This document shows positions 36,691 through 46,746 of a DNA stretch of 64,000 nucleotides, one piece after another. The notes under the pieces were generated by a model. It worked only from the letters and a program-made list of their open reading frames with translations. It searched no databases and was not told where the DNA came from. Location: NCBI RefSeq assembly GCF_001307155.1, contig NZ_CP012830.1, positions 2,990,501 through 3,054,500 on the forward strand. The letters are read 5' to 3'. Numbering within the stretch: position 1 is the stretch's first letter; the number at the start of each line of letters is the position of its first letter. Made by a program: the position numbers and the translations under genes. The DNA comes from Pseudomonas fluorescens (GTDB taxonomy: Bacteria; Pseudomonadota; Gammaproteobacteria; Pseudomonadales; Pseudomonadaceae).

Positions 36691-39468
36691 TCAGGACGTT
36701 TGAGCCGTTGCCTGATTCTGCTGATCGCGCTGCGCGACCCAATGCTCGATCAGTTCGCGCAGTTGTGAAAGCTCGACGGGCTTGGCCATATGGCCATCCA
36801 TGCCGGCCTGGCGTGCGCGTTCTTTGTGTTCGGCCAGGATGTGTGCGGTCAGTGCTACTACCGGTGTGCGAGTTCGCTGGTTGCCGACCTCCCAGGCACG
36901 CAATTGCTGGGTGGCGGAGAAGCCATCGAGGATTGGCATTTCGCAGTCCATCAGCACCAGGTCGTAGCGCTGGGCCTTCATCGCTTTCAACGCTTCTTCG
37001 CCATTGCAGGCGGTGTCCGGCTGAAGGTTGAGCTTGCCGAGCATGCCGCGAATCACTTTGGTTGAAATGCTGTTGTCTTCGGCCACCAGAATGCGGAAAT
37101 CGCTCGGCACCTTGACCGCCGCAGGCGCGCCGCTCGGCAGTTGCTGCGAGACCGCCAGGCCTTTGCTGCGTTGGCTCAGTTCGTCCGCCAGCGTGGTCTT
37201 GAGGGTGTAGCCGGCCACGGGCTTGGCGAGGATGCGTTTGATCCCGGCATTGCGTGCGATGACCTTGCTCGGCGCGTTGCTGATGCCGGTGAGCATGATC
37301 AGCAGAATGTCGTGATTCAGGCTCGGGTCTTCCTTGATCTTCGCCGCCAGTTGCATGCCGGTCATGCCGGGCATGTTCTGGTCGAGCAGGACCACGTCGA
37401 AGTAGTCACGCAGGTGCGCCTTGGTGCGCAGCAGGGCGAGGGCTTCCTTGCCGGAAGGTACGGCGCTGACGTTCAGCCCCCAGGCGCTGCATTGCTGCAC
37501 CAGGACTTTTCGGCAGGTGTCATTGTCATCCACCACCAGCACCCGTGCGCCTTGCAGCGGGCCATCGAGATCGGAGGTCGGGTGTTCGAGGCGCTCGGGG
37601 TCCAGCGGCAAGGTCAGCCACAGTGTGCTGCCCTGATTGCTGCCGCTCTTGATGCCGAATTCGCCGTGCATCAGCAGAATCAATTGGCGGGCGATTACCA
37701 GCCCCAGGTTACCGCCCAGGCGGGTGGCGGAAAGGAAGTTCTTGCTGTGCAGTTCGGCATGCAGCAGGGCTTCTCGTTCTTCGGCATCCATGGGTTGCCC
37801 GCTGTCTTGCACGGCAATGCGCAGGCGCGGTTTGTGGCTGCGTTCGTCGAGGGCAACGACGATCAGGATTTCGCCTTCGTCGGTTTTCTTCAGGGCGTTT
37901 TCCAGCAGGCTCAGCAGTGTCTGGCGCAGACGCGTCGGGTCGCCGCTGATCACGCGAGGGACCTGTGGCTGGATGAAGCTGATCAGCTCGACGTTCTGTT
38001 GTTCGGCCTTGGCGCGGAAGATGCTCAGGCAGTCTTCGATCAGTGCGTTGAGGTCGAACTGCACATCGTCGAGTTCGATTTGTCCGGACTCGAGCTTGGA
38101 GATGTCGAGGATTTCGTTGATTAACGTCAGCAGTTCATTGCCGGCGCTATGGATGGTTTGTACGTAGTCGCGTTGTTTGACCGACAGCGGGGTGCCCAAC
38201 AGAAGTTCGGTCATGCCCAGCACGCCATTCATCGGGGTGCGGATTTCGTGGCTGATCTTTGCCAGGAATTCGGCTTTGGCATTGATCTCGGCATTACTTG
38301 CTGCCAGGTCACGGCTGACGCTGAAGCGGTCTTCGGTGATGCTGCGCTGGCGTTCGCTCAAGGCGATGCTCATCAGCACGCCGCAGATGCAGATGAAGGC
38401 CATCAAGGTCATGATCAGGCCTTGCGGTGCAACCAGGGTCAGCCCCAGCAGCGCCGGCAGAATGATCAGCGTGCCGACGTTGAACACCACCATCGCAGCC
38501 ACGAACAGGCGTGCCGGCCGATAACCCTTTTGCCAGTGATAGGCGCTGACAAAGAGCATGCTCAGGCCCGCCAGGGCCACCAGCGCATAGGTGATGATGT
38601 TCAGCGGCAGAGTGTCGACGAACAGCAACAGCAGGCTGCACAGGACAATGAACAGGATGTCCCCCAGCAGCAATTTGTTTAGAGGATGTGGGCCCAGCGG
38701 GGCAAAGAAGCGGTAGGCGAACATCAGGCCGCAAGGGGCTGTCAGCAGTAGCGCCAGGTAGGCGCCGGGTGTTTGCACGGCATGCCAGTCGGGAAGCCAT
38801 GGGCCAGCCAGGTTCAACAACAGCACCAGGCTGAGCAGTAACAGTCCCTCGCACGCTGCCAGCCAGACGCTGCTGCGCGAGCGGCTATAGCCGTAGCGCG
38901 TGAGGTTGTACAGGATCAGCATCGCGATGCAGCCAAAAAACAGGCCATAGATCAGCGTCTGGTTCTGGTTCGCCGCCACCATCACTGCAGATTGCAGGGT
39001 GATATAGGGGCGCAACTCGTGTTCGGAAACCAGTCGCAGATAGACGTCGAGGGGTTTGTCGCTTTGTGGAAGCGGCAACATGAAGTCGCTGCTGGGGAGT
39101 GGTCGCTCGCTCTGCGGTTGCTCGTTGCCGCTGGTCAATTGCTCGACCAGCGTGTCGCCATCCAGAACGTAGAGGTTCAGGTGCGACAAATCGGGGGCGA
39201 AGATGCGCAGCAGTTGTTCGTGTTTGCCGGGACTGAGCTTGAAACGCAGCCACAACGCGCCACTGGGTTCGGCGGCGGTGATCTGGTCGAGTTCAATCGG
39301 GCTGAATTGGTTGGTGTAGCGAGCCGAGCGGATATCGCTCAGTTGCAGGTCTGCCTGTTCGTCGAGCAATACTGCCCAGCCACTGCCTTGCGCGGCCTGG
39401 GCCGGGAGCATGCAGAGCAGGGTCAGCAGAGTGACGGTGAAGCCTATGGCAATCCTGAGCCAGCGCAC
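36691..39468 (-). CDS. retS: Hybrid sensor kinase RetS
   Basis: 925 residues. Signal peptide, periplasmic 7TMR-DISMED2 domain (about 25-165), seven-helix 7TMR-DISM region (about 180-375), HisKA with H407 (AKISHEIRTPMNG), HATPase_c, and two receiver domains with D696 (LLDQNMPG) and D841 (LMDCEMP). These three sites sit 17 residues before those I recall for P. aeruginosa RetS (424, 713, 858), and the purD neighbour agrees. RetS binds and inhibits GacS, so it switches from chronic to acute behaviour (type VI, biofilm, secondary metabolites). The start is GTG with AGGGA upstream. Confidence 0.92.
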   Translation of the reverse strand: MRWLRIAIGFTVTLLTLLCMLPAQAAQGSGWAVLLDEQADLQLSDIRSARYTNQFSPIELDQITAAEPSGALWLRFKLSPGKHEQLLRIFAPDLSHLNLYVLDGDTLVEQLTSGNEQPQSERPLPSSDFMLPLPQSDKPLDVYLRLVSEHELRPYITLQSAVMVAANQNQTLIYGLFFGCIAMLILYNLTRYGYSRSRSSVWLAACEGLLLLSLVLLLNLAGPWLPDWHAVQTPGAYLALLLTAPCGLMFAYRFFAPLGPHPLNKLLLGDILFIVLCSLLLLFVDTLPLNIITYALVALAGLSMLFVSAYHWQKGYRPARLFVAAMVVFNVGTLIILPALLGLTLVAPQGLIMTLMAFICICGVLMSIALSERQRSITEDRFSVSRDLAASNAEINAKAEFLAKISHEIRTPMNGVLGMTELLLGTPLSVKQRDYVQTIHSAGNELLTLINEILDISKLESGQIELDDVQFDLNALIEDCLSIFRAKAEQQNVELISFIQPQVPRVISGDPTRLRQTLLSLLENALKKTDEGEILIVVALDERSHKPRLRIAVQDSGQPMDAEEREALLHAELHSKNFLSATRLGGNLGLVIARQLILLMHGEFGIKSGSNQGSTLWLTLPLDPERLEHPTSDLDGPLQGARVLVVDDNDTCRKVLVQQCSAWGLNVSAVPSGKEALALLRTKAHLRDYFDVVLLDQNMPGMTGMQLAAKIKEDPSLNHDILLIMLTGISNAPSKVIARNAGIKRILAKPVAGYTLKTTLADELSQRSKGLAVSQQLPSGAPAAVKVPSDFRILVAEDNSISTKVIRGMLGKLNLQPDTACNGEEALKAMKAQRYDLVLMDCEMPILDGFSATQQLRAWEVGNQRTRTPVVALTAHILAEHKERARQAGMDGHMAKPVELSQLRELIEHWVAQRDQQNQATAQTS

Positions 39469-39567
39469 GGCGAAATCCCTTCGTAGGTTGATTCCAGATT
39501 ATAACTATGCGCGGCGCCGGAATAGTACGGCAAGGGCCATAGGCCCCTGCCTAGCCGAATGGATAGC

Positions 39568-40863
39568 TTATTCCTGATTTTCGCCACGCTCACGGGCAAT
39601 GGCGCGGTAGCCAATGTCCTTGCGGTAGAAACAGCCTTCCCAGTTGATTTTGGCGGCCAGCTTGTAGGCCTGCTGCTGGGCGGCATCGACGCTTGCGCCC
39701 ATGGCGGTGGCGCAAAGTACCCGACCACCGGCCGTCACAACCTTGCCGTCCTTGAGTGCGGTACCGGCGTGGAAGACTTTACCTTCCAGCGCAGCGGCGG
39801 CATCCAGGCCTTCGATCACGGCGCCCTTGGCGTAATCGCCCGGGTAGCCGCCAGCAGCCAGTACGATACCGACGCTTGGACGTGGATCCCACTGAGCTTC
39901 GACCTTGTCCAGTGCCTGTGCCAGCGCCGCTTCGACCAGCAATACCAGGCTCGACTGCAGGCGCAGCATTACCGGTTGGGTCTCGGGGTCGCCGAAACGG
40001 CAGTTGAACTCGATGACTTTCGGGTTGCCGGCTTTGTCGATCATCAGACCAGCATAGAGGAAGCCGGTGTAGACGTTGCCTTCTTCGGCCATGCCACGCA
40101 CGGTTGGCCAGATCACCAGGTCCATGACGCGCTGGTGAACTTCGCTGGTGACCACCGGGGCAGGGGAGTAGGCACCCATGCCGCCCGTGTTCGGGCCGGT
40201 GTCGGCGTCGCCAACACGTTTGTGGTCCTGGCTGGTGGCCATCGGCAGCACGTTCTTGCCGTCGACCATGACGATGAAGCTGGCTTCTTCGCCATCGAGG
40301 AACTCTTCGATGACCACGCGCGAACCGGCGTCGCCAAAAGCGTTGCCGGCGAGCATGTCGCGTACGGCGTCTTCGGCTTCGCTCAGGGTCATGGCGACGA
40401 TCACGCCTTTACCGGCTGCCAGGCCGTCGGCCTTGATCACGATCGGCGCACCTTTTTCACGCAGATAAGCCAGGGCAGGCTCGATCTCGGTGAAATTCTG
40501 GTAGTCGGCCGTCGGGATCTTGTGGCGAGCCAGGAAGTCCTTGGTGAATGCCTTGGAACCTTCCAGCTGGGCGGCGCCAGCGGTTGGGCCGAAGCAGTCC
40601 AGGCCGCGTTTGCGGAACAGATCGACTACGCCTGCGACCAGCGGGACTTCCGGACCGACGATGGTCAGGGAGACGTTTTTCTCGGCGAAGTCGGCCAACT
40701 GCTCAAGGGCCAGCACGTCGATAGCGACGTTCTCGCACTTGGCTTCAATGGCAGTGCCGGCGTTGCCCGGGGCTACGAAGACTTTCTGTACGCGCGGATC
40801 CTGAGCGACTTTCCAGGCCAGGGCGTGTTCACGGCCACCGCTGCCAATGATCAAAACATTCAT
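39568..40863 (-). CDS. purD: Phosphoribosylamine-glycine ligase PurD
   Basis: 431 residues, full length. It makes glycinamide ribonucleotide in purine synthesis. Features: N-terminal MNVLIIGSGGREHALAWKVA, ATP-grasp domain (PIVIKADGLAAGKGVIVAMT), EASFIVMVDGKNVLPMATSQ, DHKRVGDADTGPNTGGMGAY and the C-terminal SVGIVLAAGGYPGDY. It follows purH on the same strand, with a family B repeat between them. Confidence 0.98.
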   Translation of the reverse strand: MNVLIIGSGGREHALAWKVAQDPRVQKVFVAPGNAGTAIEAKCENVAIDVLALEQLADFAEKNVSLTIVGPEVPLVAGVVDLFRKRGLDCFGPTAGAAQLEGSKAFTKDFLARHKIPTADYQNFTEIEPALAYLREKGAPIVIKADGLAAGKGVIVAMTLSEAEDAVRDMLAGNAFGDAGSRVVIEEFLDGEEASFIVMVDGKNVLPMATSQDHKRVGDADTGPNTGGMGAYSPAPVVTSEVHQRVMDLVIWPTVRGMAEEGNVYTGFLYAGLMIDKAGNPKVIEFNCRFGDPETQPVMLRLQSSLVLLVEAALAQALDKVEAQWDPRPSVGIVLAAGGYPGDYAKGAVIEGLDAAAALEGKVFHAGTALKDGKVVTAGGRVLCATAMGASVDAAQQQAYKLAAKINWEGCFYRKDIGYRAIARERGENQE

Positions 40864-40948
40864 TTCAAAAACCTCGGATGACGCTAATTCTGTGGGGCAG
40901 CCTCGGCTGCCCGCCTATCGGCGTACGACATCTGCCGTCACGCCGTAC

Positions 40949-41039
40949 CTGTAGGAGCAAGGCTTGCCCGCGATGGCATCACCTTGGTCTCGCTGATGCA
41001 CCGCAGTGAACCCATCGCGAGCAAGCTTTGCTCCCACAA
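40949..41039. repeat. REP-like inverted repeat, family B, element 9, between purH and purD
   Basis: Left arm CTGTAGGAGCAAGGCTTGCC at 40949; right arm ATCGCGAGCAAGCTTTGCTC ending at 41039 is slightly diverged and pairs imperfectly. It occupies the gap between purH (stop 41049) and the purD start (40863). Confidence 0.8.
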
Positions 41040-41048
41040 GAGCAATAA

Positions 41049-42656
41049 TCAGTGACGGAAGTGGCGCATGCCGGTGAATACCATCGCGATACCGGCTTCA
41101 TCAGCGGCTGCAATCACTTCGTTGTCACGCATCGAGCCGCCCGGCTGGATCACCGCAGTGATGCCAACCTTGGCGGCGTTGTCGATGCCGTCGCGGAACG
41201 GGAAGAACGCGTCCGAGGCCATGACCGCGCCCTGTACTTGCAGGCCAGCATGTTCAGCTTTGATGGCGGCGATGCGCGCAGAGTTCACGCGGCTCATCTG
41301 GCCAGCGCCGACACCGATGGTCTGACGGTTCTTGGCGTAGACGATGGCATTGGATTTGACATACTTGGCGACTTTCCAGGCGAAGATCAGGTCGTTGATC
41401 TCTTGCTCGGTCGGTGCGCGCTTGGTCACAACCTTCAGGTCTTTGCTGTCGATCATGCCGATGTCGCGGCTCTGTACCAGCAAGCCGCCATTGACGCGCT
41501 TGTAGTCCCAGGCCGGGGCACGATCCGCCGACCATTGGCCGCAGGCCAACAGGCGAACGTTGGCCTTGGCGGCAACGATGGCGCGGGCTTCATCGCTGAC
41601 CGATGGGGCGATGATCACTTCGACGAACTGACGCTCGACGATGGCTTTGGCAGTTTCAGCGTCCAGTTCGCGGTTGAACGCGATGATGCCGCCGAAAGCC
41701 GATTCGGTGTCGGTGGCGTAAGCCAGTTCGTACGCCTGGCGAATACCGCCTTCAGCGTCCGGGCTCACGGCAACGCCGCACGGGTTGGCGTGCTTGACGA
41801 TCACGCAGGCCGGTTTGACGAAGCTCTTCACGCATTCCAGCGCAGCGTCGGTGTCGGCCACGTTGTTGTACGACAGTTCTTTTCCTTGCAGTTGGGTCGC
41901 GGTAGCGATGCCGACTTCGGCGGGCTTGGCTTCAACGTAGAACGCCGCGCTCTGGTGCGGGTTCTCGCCATAGCGCATTTCCTGAGCCTTGATGAACTGG
42001 CTGTTGAAGGTGCGCGGGAACTCGCTGCGACCTTCGGTGGTGAGGGTTTCAGCCGCCTGGTTCACGGTGCCCATGTAGTTGGCGATCATGCCGTCATAGG
42101 CCGCGGTGTGTTCGAAGGCCTTGAGCATCAGGTCGAAACGCTGAGCGTAGGTCAGGCCACCGGCCTTGAGGTTTTCCAGCACGCTGGCGTAATCGCTGGC
42201 GTTCACCACAATGGCCACGTCTTTGTGGTTCTTGGCAGCGGAGCGGACCATGGTCGGGCCGCCGATATCGATGTTCTCGATGGCGGTCGGCAGGTCGCAA
42301 CCTGGCTTGTTGATGGTGGCTTCGAACGGGTAGAGGTTAACGGCGACCAGATCGATCGGCTTGATGCCGTGCTCGTTCATGATCGCGTCGTCGATACCGC
42401 GACGACCGAGGATCCCGCCGTGGATTTTCGGGTGCAGGGTTTTCACCCGACCGTCCATCATTTCTGCGAAACCGGTGTAATCCGCGACTTCCACAGCGGC
42501 TACGCCATTGTCCTGCAGCAGCTTGAACGTCCCGCCGGTGGAGAGGATCTCGACGCCGAGGGCTTCGAGTTCCTTGGCGAATTCGAGGATCCCGGTCTTG
42601 TCGGAAACGCTGATCAAGGCGCGGCGGATCGGCAGGCGGGTGGTCTGGTCGGTCAT
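41049..42656 (-). CDS. purH: Bifunctional AICAR transformylase/IMP cyclohydrolase PurH
   Basis: 535 residues, full length. The N-terminal MGS-like IMP cyclohydrolase domain ([35 protein letters not shown]) precedes the AICARFT domain with [11 protein letters not shown] and the C-terminal [20 protein letters not shown]. It performs the last two steps of IMP synthesis. I chose ATG 42656; in-frame starts a few codons earlier (ATG 42668, TTG 42677) are possible but add non-conserved residues. Confidence 0.97.
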   Translation of the reverse strand: MTDQTTRLPIRRALISVSDKTGILEFAKELEALGVEILSTGGTFKLLQDNGVAAVEVADYTGFAEMMDGRVKTLHPKIHGGILGRRGIDDAIMNEHGIKPIDLVAVNLYPFEATINKPGCDLPTAIENIDIGGPTMVRSAAKNHKDVAIVVNASDYASVLENLKAGGLTYAQRFDLMLKAFEHTAAYDGMIANYMGTVNQAAETLTTEGRSEFPRTFNSQFIKAQEMRYGENPHQSAAFYVEAKPAEVGIATATQLQGKELSYNNVADTDAALECVKSFVKPACVIVKHANPCGVAVSPDAEGGIRQAYELAYATDTESAFGGIIAFNRELDAETAKAIVERQFVEVIIAPSVSDEARAIVAAKANVRLLACGQWSADRAPAWDYKRVNGGLLVQSRDIGMIDSKDLKVVTKRAPTEQEINDLIFAWKVAKYVKSNAIVYAKNRQTIGVGAGQMSRVNSARIAAIKAEHAGLQVQGAVMASDAFFPFRDGIDNAAKVGITAVIQPGGSMRDNEVIAAADEAGIAMVFTGMRHFRH

Positions 42657-42689
42657 CTCAATTTCCATCAAAAGCAAAGGAAGTCAGCA

Positions 42690-42722
42690 AAAAAGGCGAC
42701 CGGTTTTACGCGGGCGCCTTTC
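42690..42722 (-). terminator. Terminator between fis and purH
   Basis: On the minus strand, GGCGCCCG and CGGTCGCC form an eight-base stem with one mismatch and an eight-base loop, followed by TTTTTT. It should end the dusB-fis transcript and lies just before the purH start. Confidence 0.7.
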
Positions 42723-42738
42723 TGGTTTGATTGAATGC

Positions 42739-43059
42739 TTACAGCAAATCGTACTGCTTGAGTTTCTTGCGCAAGGTGCCGCGGTTCAGTCCCAGCAGCT
42801 CACTGGCCTTGGTCTGATTGCCCTTGACGTAGTTCATCACGCTTTCGAGCAGGGGAGCCTCGACTTCGGAGAGCACCAGGTTGTACACATCCGTGACGGC
42901 AGCGCCTTCAAGGTGGGCGAAATAATTGTGCAGCGCCTTCTCGACACTCCCGCGAAGGGTCTGGCCTTCTTCGCTCGGTGTATTGAGGTGCTGTTTCAAA
43001 TTTACGTTGTCGCTCACGGGTGCTGTTCCACTCACTAAAGTCTCGGTCATCATCGTCAT
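42739..43059 (-). CDS. fis: DNA-binding protein Fis
   Basis: 106 residues, close to other pseudomonad Fis proteins. The C-terminal helix-turn-helix is complete ([37 protein letters not shown]). Fis bends DNA and affects ribosomal RNA transcription, replication and recombination. The ATG at 43059 overlaps the dusB stop by four bases, the common dusB-fis arrangement. The frame is open further upstream inside dusB but that sequence is not conserved. Confidence 0.97.
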   Translation of the reverse strand: MTMMTETLVSGTAPVSDNVNLKQHLNTPSEEGQTLRGSVEKALHNYFAHLEGAAVTDVYNLVLSEVEAPLLESVMNYVKGNQTKASELLGLNRGTLRKKLKQYDLL

Positions 43060-44066
43060 GCGGCCACCCCTTCTCCGTCCCCTGTCAGGCTCTTGTAGCG
43101 CTCGGCGAAAAACTCCCGAACGTTGGCGCATTGTGTTTCCGTACCATCCAAACGATTGAAGTGGGCGCGAAACTCCCTGGCGCCCGGCAGGGTTGCGAGA
43201 TACCAGCCGACATGCTTGCGGGCGATGCGTACGCCCATGACATCTCCATAGAAAGCATGGAGCGCGGCCAGATGCTCAAGCAGAATACGTTCCACCTCGA
43301 TCAGTTCCGGTGCCGGGAGTTTTTCGCCGGTACGCAGATAATGCTCGATCTCACGAAAAATCCATGGCCGCCCCTGGGCAGCCCGGCCTATCAGCAGGCC
43401 ATCGGCACCGGTCGCGTCAAGCACGTGCCGGGCCTTCTCGGGCGAGTCGATATCGCCATTGGCGAAGACCGGAATCGACACCGCCTGCTTGATCGCGGCA
43501 ATGGTGTCGTACTCGGCTTCACCGGTGTACAGATCGGCACGGGTCCGGCCATGCACCGCCAGTGCCGTAATGCCTGCCTGTTCGGCGATCTTCGCCACCG
43601 TCAGACCATTCTTGTTCGCACGGTCCCAGCCCGTGCGGATCTTCAGCGTGACCGGCACATCAACCGCCGCCACGACGGCGTGCAGGATCTCGGTCACCAA
43701 TTCTTCATCTTTCAGTAACGCGGAGCCGGCGGCCTTGTTGCAGACCTTCTTGGCCGGACATCCCATGTTGATATCAATAATCTGGGCGCCCAACTCGACG
43801 TTGGCGCGTGCTGCCTCCGCCAGCATCTGTGCATCGCCACCGGCGATCTGTACCGAGCGTGGCTCGGGATCGCCTTCGTGGACCATGCGCAGACGCGATT
43901 TGCGGGTGTTCCACAAACTCATGTCGCTGGTGACCATTTCCGAGACTACAAGCCCTGCGCCCAGTCGTTTGCACAGCTGACGAAAGGGCTGGTCGGTGAC
44001 TCCCGCCATCGGGGCGAGAATCAAGCCGTTGTGCAATGTATATGGGCCGATGCGTACCGCCGACAT
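43056..44066 (-). CDS. dusB: tRNA-dihydrouridine synthase DusB
   Basis: 336 residues, an FMN-dependent TIM-barrel that reduces uridines in the tRNA D-loop. Family blocks: [40 protein letters not shown] with the catalytic Cys, [20 protein letters not shown], and [25 protein letters not shown] precedes the ATG. It is co-transcribed with fis. Confidence 0.97.
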   Translation of the reverse strand: MSAVRIGPYTLHNGLILAPMAGVTDQPFRQLCKRLGAGLVVSEMVTSDMSLWNTRKSRLRMVHEGDPEPRSVQIAGGDAQMLAEAARANVELGAQIIDINMGCPAKKVCNKAAGSALLKDEELVTEILHAVVAAVDVPVTLKIRTGWDRANKNGLTVAKIAEQAGITALAVHGRTRADLYTGEAEYDTIAAIKQAVSIPVFANGDIDSPEKARHVLDATGADGLLIGRAAQGRPWIFREIEHYLRTGEKLPAPELIEVERILLEHLAALHAFYGDVMGVRIARKHVGWYLATLPGAREFRAHFNRLDGTETQCANVREFFAERYKSLTGDGEGVAA

Positions 44067-44263
44067 AGGACTTCCCTGTTGTGGGGTCGGATCATGAGAG
44101 TTCGAAAAAGGGTTGGCATGATACCCGCTCTCGATGACTGGATAAAGGCTGAATTGGATAAAATCTGAACAGTTATTCTGTTATTGCCATCAGTTTGGTT
44201 CGAGGCGCCGGGAGTCGGAAAATTGCCGTCAACGGCGCGAGACCCGGCGCCGAGTGAAGCGAT

Positions 44264-45526
44264 TCACTCGGGCGAGTGGAAGCTCAGGCTGTAGTTCACG
44301 GCTTTTGGGCCGGGATCGAGGATGTCCAGGGCAATATGGATCGGTGTTTGCGGCGGCATTTCTGCGAGGTCCGCGAGGTCGCCATTGAGGTACTCGCCCG
44401 GTTTGAAGCGGCGGCTGGCGATCAGGTGGCCATTGAGGTCGGCAAAGCGCAGTTCCAGCAATGGGAATGGCTGCGAGAACGACGCGCGGTTGTAGATGAT
44501 CGCGTCGACTATCAGCGCGCCGTTGAAGTCCGGGTGGCTACGCACCACCAGATTGCTGCTTTTGATTTTCGCGATATCGACCTTGGACGGCACGCTGCAG
44601 CCAATCTGCGGGCACAGTTGCTGGAACCAGGGGCGGTATTGATCCTGGCGGGCCAGTTCGTCGAAGTGATAGGCAATGTACTGGCCGGCAAGGGCTGCTG
44701 CGCCCAGCAGGACCATCAGGCTCCAAAAGAATCGGCGACCCCAGGGTGAGCGGCGTTTTTGCCAGTCGAGTTGCAGCGGGTCGTCGATCAGGTCCTGCAG
44801 CACCTCGTCATGCATGGCTGGTTCGTTGCGCGTGCGCTTCTTGCGTACGGGCTCGACCTCGTGCGCTTCGTCGTCGAGGTCGTCGTCGGTCGCGGACAGG
44901 CGTTCGTGTTTCGTTGCAGGCTCTGGCGTTTCGAATGGCTGGTCCAGGCGCAGCTGCGGTGCCTCTGGCTCATCGTCCAGGTCGACCAGTTCGAGCGACA
45001 GCGAGGGTTCGGTGCGCGAGGGTTTTTCCGGCTCGTCGGCGATGTCTGCCGATCGATGGTTCTCGGCCGGTGCGTGTGTGTTTTCGCTGGCCAGCGCGCG
45101 TTCGGCGGCTGAATCGCTGAACAGGCTGTCGGACCAAGGCTCTTCACCTTCGGGCGTATCCCGACGGGCGCTCAGCGAGTCTTCCTTGTGCTTGCGCTCA
45201 TGATGGCCGAACTCTTTGGTCGGCTGGATTTCCCGTTGTTCAAGCTTGGCGAGTTCTTCGTCAAGGTCGAGGCTGTCCAGATCCAGTTCGGCGGCTGTCC
45301 ACTGCTTCTGGCTGATGGCCCGCTGCGTAGGCGGCTCAACTGGTGGCGGGGTCGTGAGGGCGATAGCTTCCTTGCCCATGCGTTGCTCGAGCAACTGCCG
45401 TGCAGCATTGAACACTTGCAGGCAAGAGCCGCAGCGAACCACTCCGCGGGCGACGCTCAATTGGGCGTGGCTGACGCGGAAACTGGTCTGGCAATGCGGG
45501 CACTGGGTGACGAAGCTATCGGTCAT
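44264..45526 (-). CDS. Zinc-ribbon and DUF3426 membrane protein
   Basis: 420 residues. The N-terminus is an MJ0042-type zinc ribbon with two Cys pairs (QCPHCQTSFRVSHAQL, VVRCGSCLQVF). A long acidic, low-complexity region (about 60-265) follows, then one membrane span (RRFFWSLMVLLGAAALAGQY) and a periplasmic DUF3426 domain (NLVVRSHPDFNGALIVDAII). Function is unknown. It sits between dusB and prmA, as in other pseudomonads, and is probably co-transcribed with prmA, which ends 31 bases beyond its start. Confidence 0.88.
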   Translation of the reverse strand: MTDSFVTQCPHCQTSFRVSHAQLSVARGVVRCGSCLQVFNAARQLLEQRMGKEAIALTTPPPVEPPTQRAISQKQWTAAELDLDSLDLDEELAKLEQREIQPTKEFGHHERKHKEDSLSARRDTPEGEEPWSDSLFSDSAAERALASENTHAPAENHRSADIADEPEKPSRTEPSLSLELVDLDDEPEAPQLRLDQPFETPEPATKHERLSATDDDLDDEAHEVEPVRKKRTRNEPAMHDEVLQDLIDDPLQLDWQKRRSPWGRRFFWSLMVLLGAAALAGQYIAYHFDELARQDQYRPWFQQLCPQIGCSVPSKVDIAKIKSSNLVVRSHPDFNGALIVDAIIYNRASFSQPFPLLELRFADLNGHLIASRRFKPGEYLNGDLADLAEMPPQTPIHIALDILDPGPKAVNYSLSFHSPE

Positions 45527-45556
45527 GCGGCTATCCGGAGTATGCAGGCGCTCATT

Positions 45557-46435
45557 TTAGCGCCGACGGCCGGTGATGCGCACCCAGCCATCGCGATTGG
45601 CAATCGGGTCCAGCTCAAAGTCCTTGGCATAAGCCTCTGCGACTTCCGCGCCTTGCTCGGCGAGGATGCCCGACAGTGCCAGGCGACCGCCGGGCTTGAC
45701 CAGGCTGGAGAGTTGCGGGGCCAGGGAGACCAGTGGTCCGGCGAGAATGTTGGCGACCAGTACGTCGGCCTGCACTTGCGGCAAATCTTGAGGCAGGTAC
45801 AGCGGGAACAGCGCTGGGTCGATGTTGTTGCGCCCGGCGTTGTCGCGGGAGGCTTCCAGTGCCTGCACGTCGATGTCGGTGCCGACCGCTTCCTTGGCGC
45901 CCAGCAGCAGGGCAGCGATCGCGAGGATCCCCGAGCCGCAGCCGAAGTCCAGTACGTGGCAGTCCTTCAGGTCCTGGCCGTCGAGCCATTCCAGGCACAA
46001 GGCGGTGGTCGGGTGGGTCCCGGTGCCGAACGCCAGGCCCGGATCGAGCAGCAGGTTGACCGCATCAGGCTCGGGCGCAGCGTGCCAGCTCGGGACGATC
46101 CACAGGCGCTGACCGAAGCGCATTGGCTGGAAGTTGTCCATCCAGCTGCGTTCCCAGTCCTGGTCTTCAATGACTTCGCTGTGATGCTCGGGCAGCGGGC
46201 TGCCGGTCAGCAGCTCAAGGTGAGCCAGCACGCTGGCGGCTTCGGTGCCACCTTCGAACAGGGCCAGCAGATGGGTGTGCGACCACAGTGGGGTGGTGTT
46301 CAGTTCCGGCTCGAAGATCGGCTGATCTTCGGCGTCCATGAAGGTCACCGAGACGGCGCCGACTTCAAGGAAGGCGTCTTCGTAGGTTTCGGCTTGTTCT
46401 GGGCTGATGGCGAGACGGACTTGCAGCCAAGGCAT
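45557..46435 (-). CDS. prmA: Ribosomal protein L11 methyltransferase PrmA
   Basis: 292 residues, normal length. PrmA trimethylates several amino groups of L11. The SAM-binding core is present: [39 protein letters not shown], and the motif [20 protein letters not shown]. The ATG at 46435 has AAGGTG upstream. The open frame upstream of it runs through a REP-like element and is not coding. Confidence 0.97.
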   Translation of the reverse strand: MPWLQVRLAISPEQAETYEDAFLEVGAVSVTFMDAEDQPIFEPELNTTPLWSHTHLLALFEGGTEAASVLAHLELLTGSPLPEHHSEVIEDQDWERSWMDNFQPMRFGQRLWIVPSWHAAPEPDAVNLLLDPGLAFGTGTHPTTALCLEWLDGQDLKDCHVLDFGCGSGILAIAALLLGAKEAVGTDIDVQALEASRDNAGRNNIDPALFPLYLPQDLPQVQADVLVANILAGPLVSLAPQLSSLVKPGGRLALSGILAEQGAEVAEAYAKDFELDPIANRDGWVRITGRRR

Positions 46436-46541
46436 GGCGGGCACCTTTGAAAAATGTAATGTGCAGCCTGGCGGGCTGCGAGAAGCGCGTAAGTTTACGC
46501 GAGAGCGGCGCAGAAGACGACCGGCTTGCCAGGGATATACC

Positions 46542-46674
46542 TGTGGCGAGGGAGCTTGCTCCCGCTGGAGCGCGAAGCGGTCCAAAAATGGGCGCCTCGG
46601 TTTTACCTGGGACACAACTGTTGGATGGTTTGCGGCTGCTTCGCAACCGAGCGGGAGCAAGCTCCCTCGCCACA
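46542..46674. repeat. REP-like inverted repeat, family A, element 10
   Basis: Arms TGTGGCGAGGGAGCTTGCTC from 46542 and their inverse ending at 46674, between prmA and accC. It lies just downstream of the accC terminator. Confidence 0.85.
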
Positions 46675-46703
46675 AGGGTTCTGCATTCAGTAATCCCGGA
46701 TAC

Positions 46704-46731
46704 AACAAAGCCGCTCGAAAGCGGCTTTGTT
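46704..46731 (-). terminator. Terminator after accC
   Basis: A perfect 12-base stem AACAAAGCCGCT / AGCGGCTTTGTT closed by a four-base loop (CGAA on the plus strand), located 16 bases past the accC stop. The T-rich ends of the stem make it a strong terminator; it could also act on transcription from the other side. Confidence 0.9.
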
Positions 46732-46746
46732 GGTCTGGATCAAGCT

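Noticed and set aside
41052..42734. 560-codon open frame antisense to purH
   Set aside because: purH is unmistakable on the other strand; the antisense translation is repetitive Val/Gly/Asp/His.
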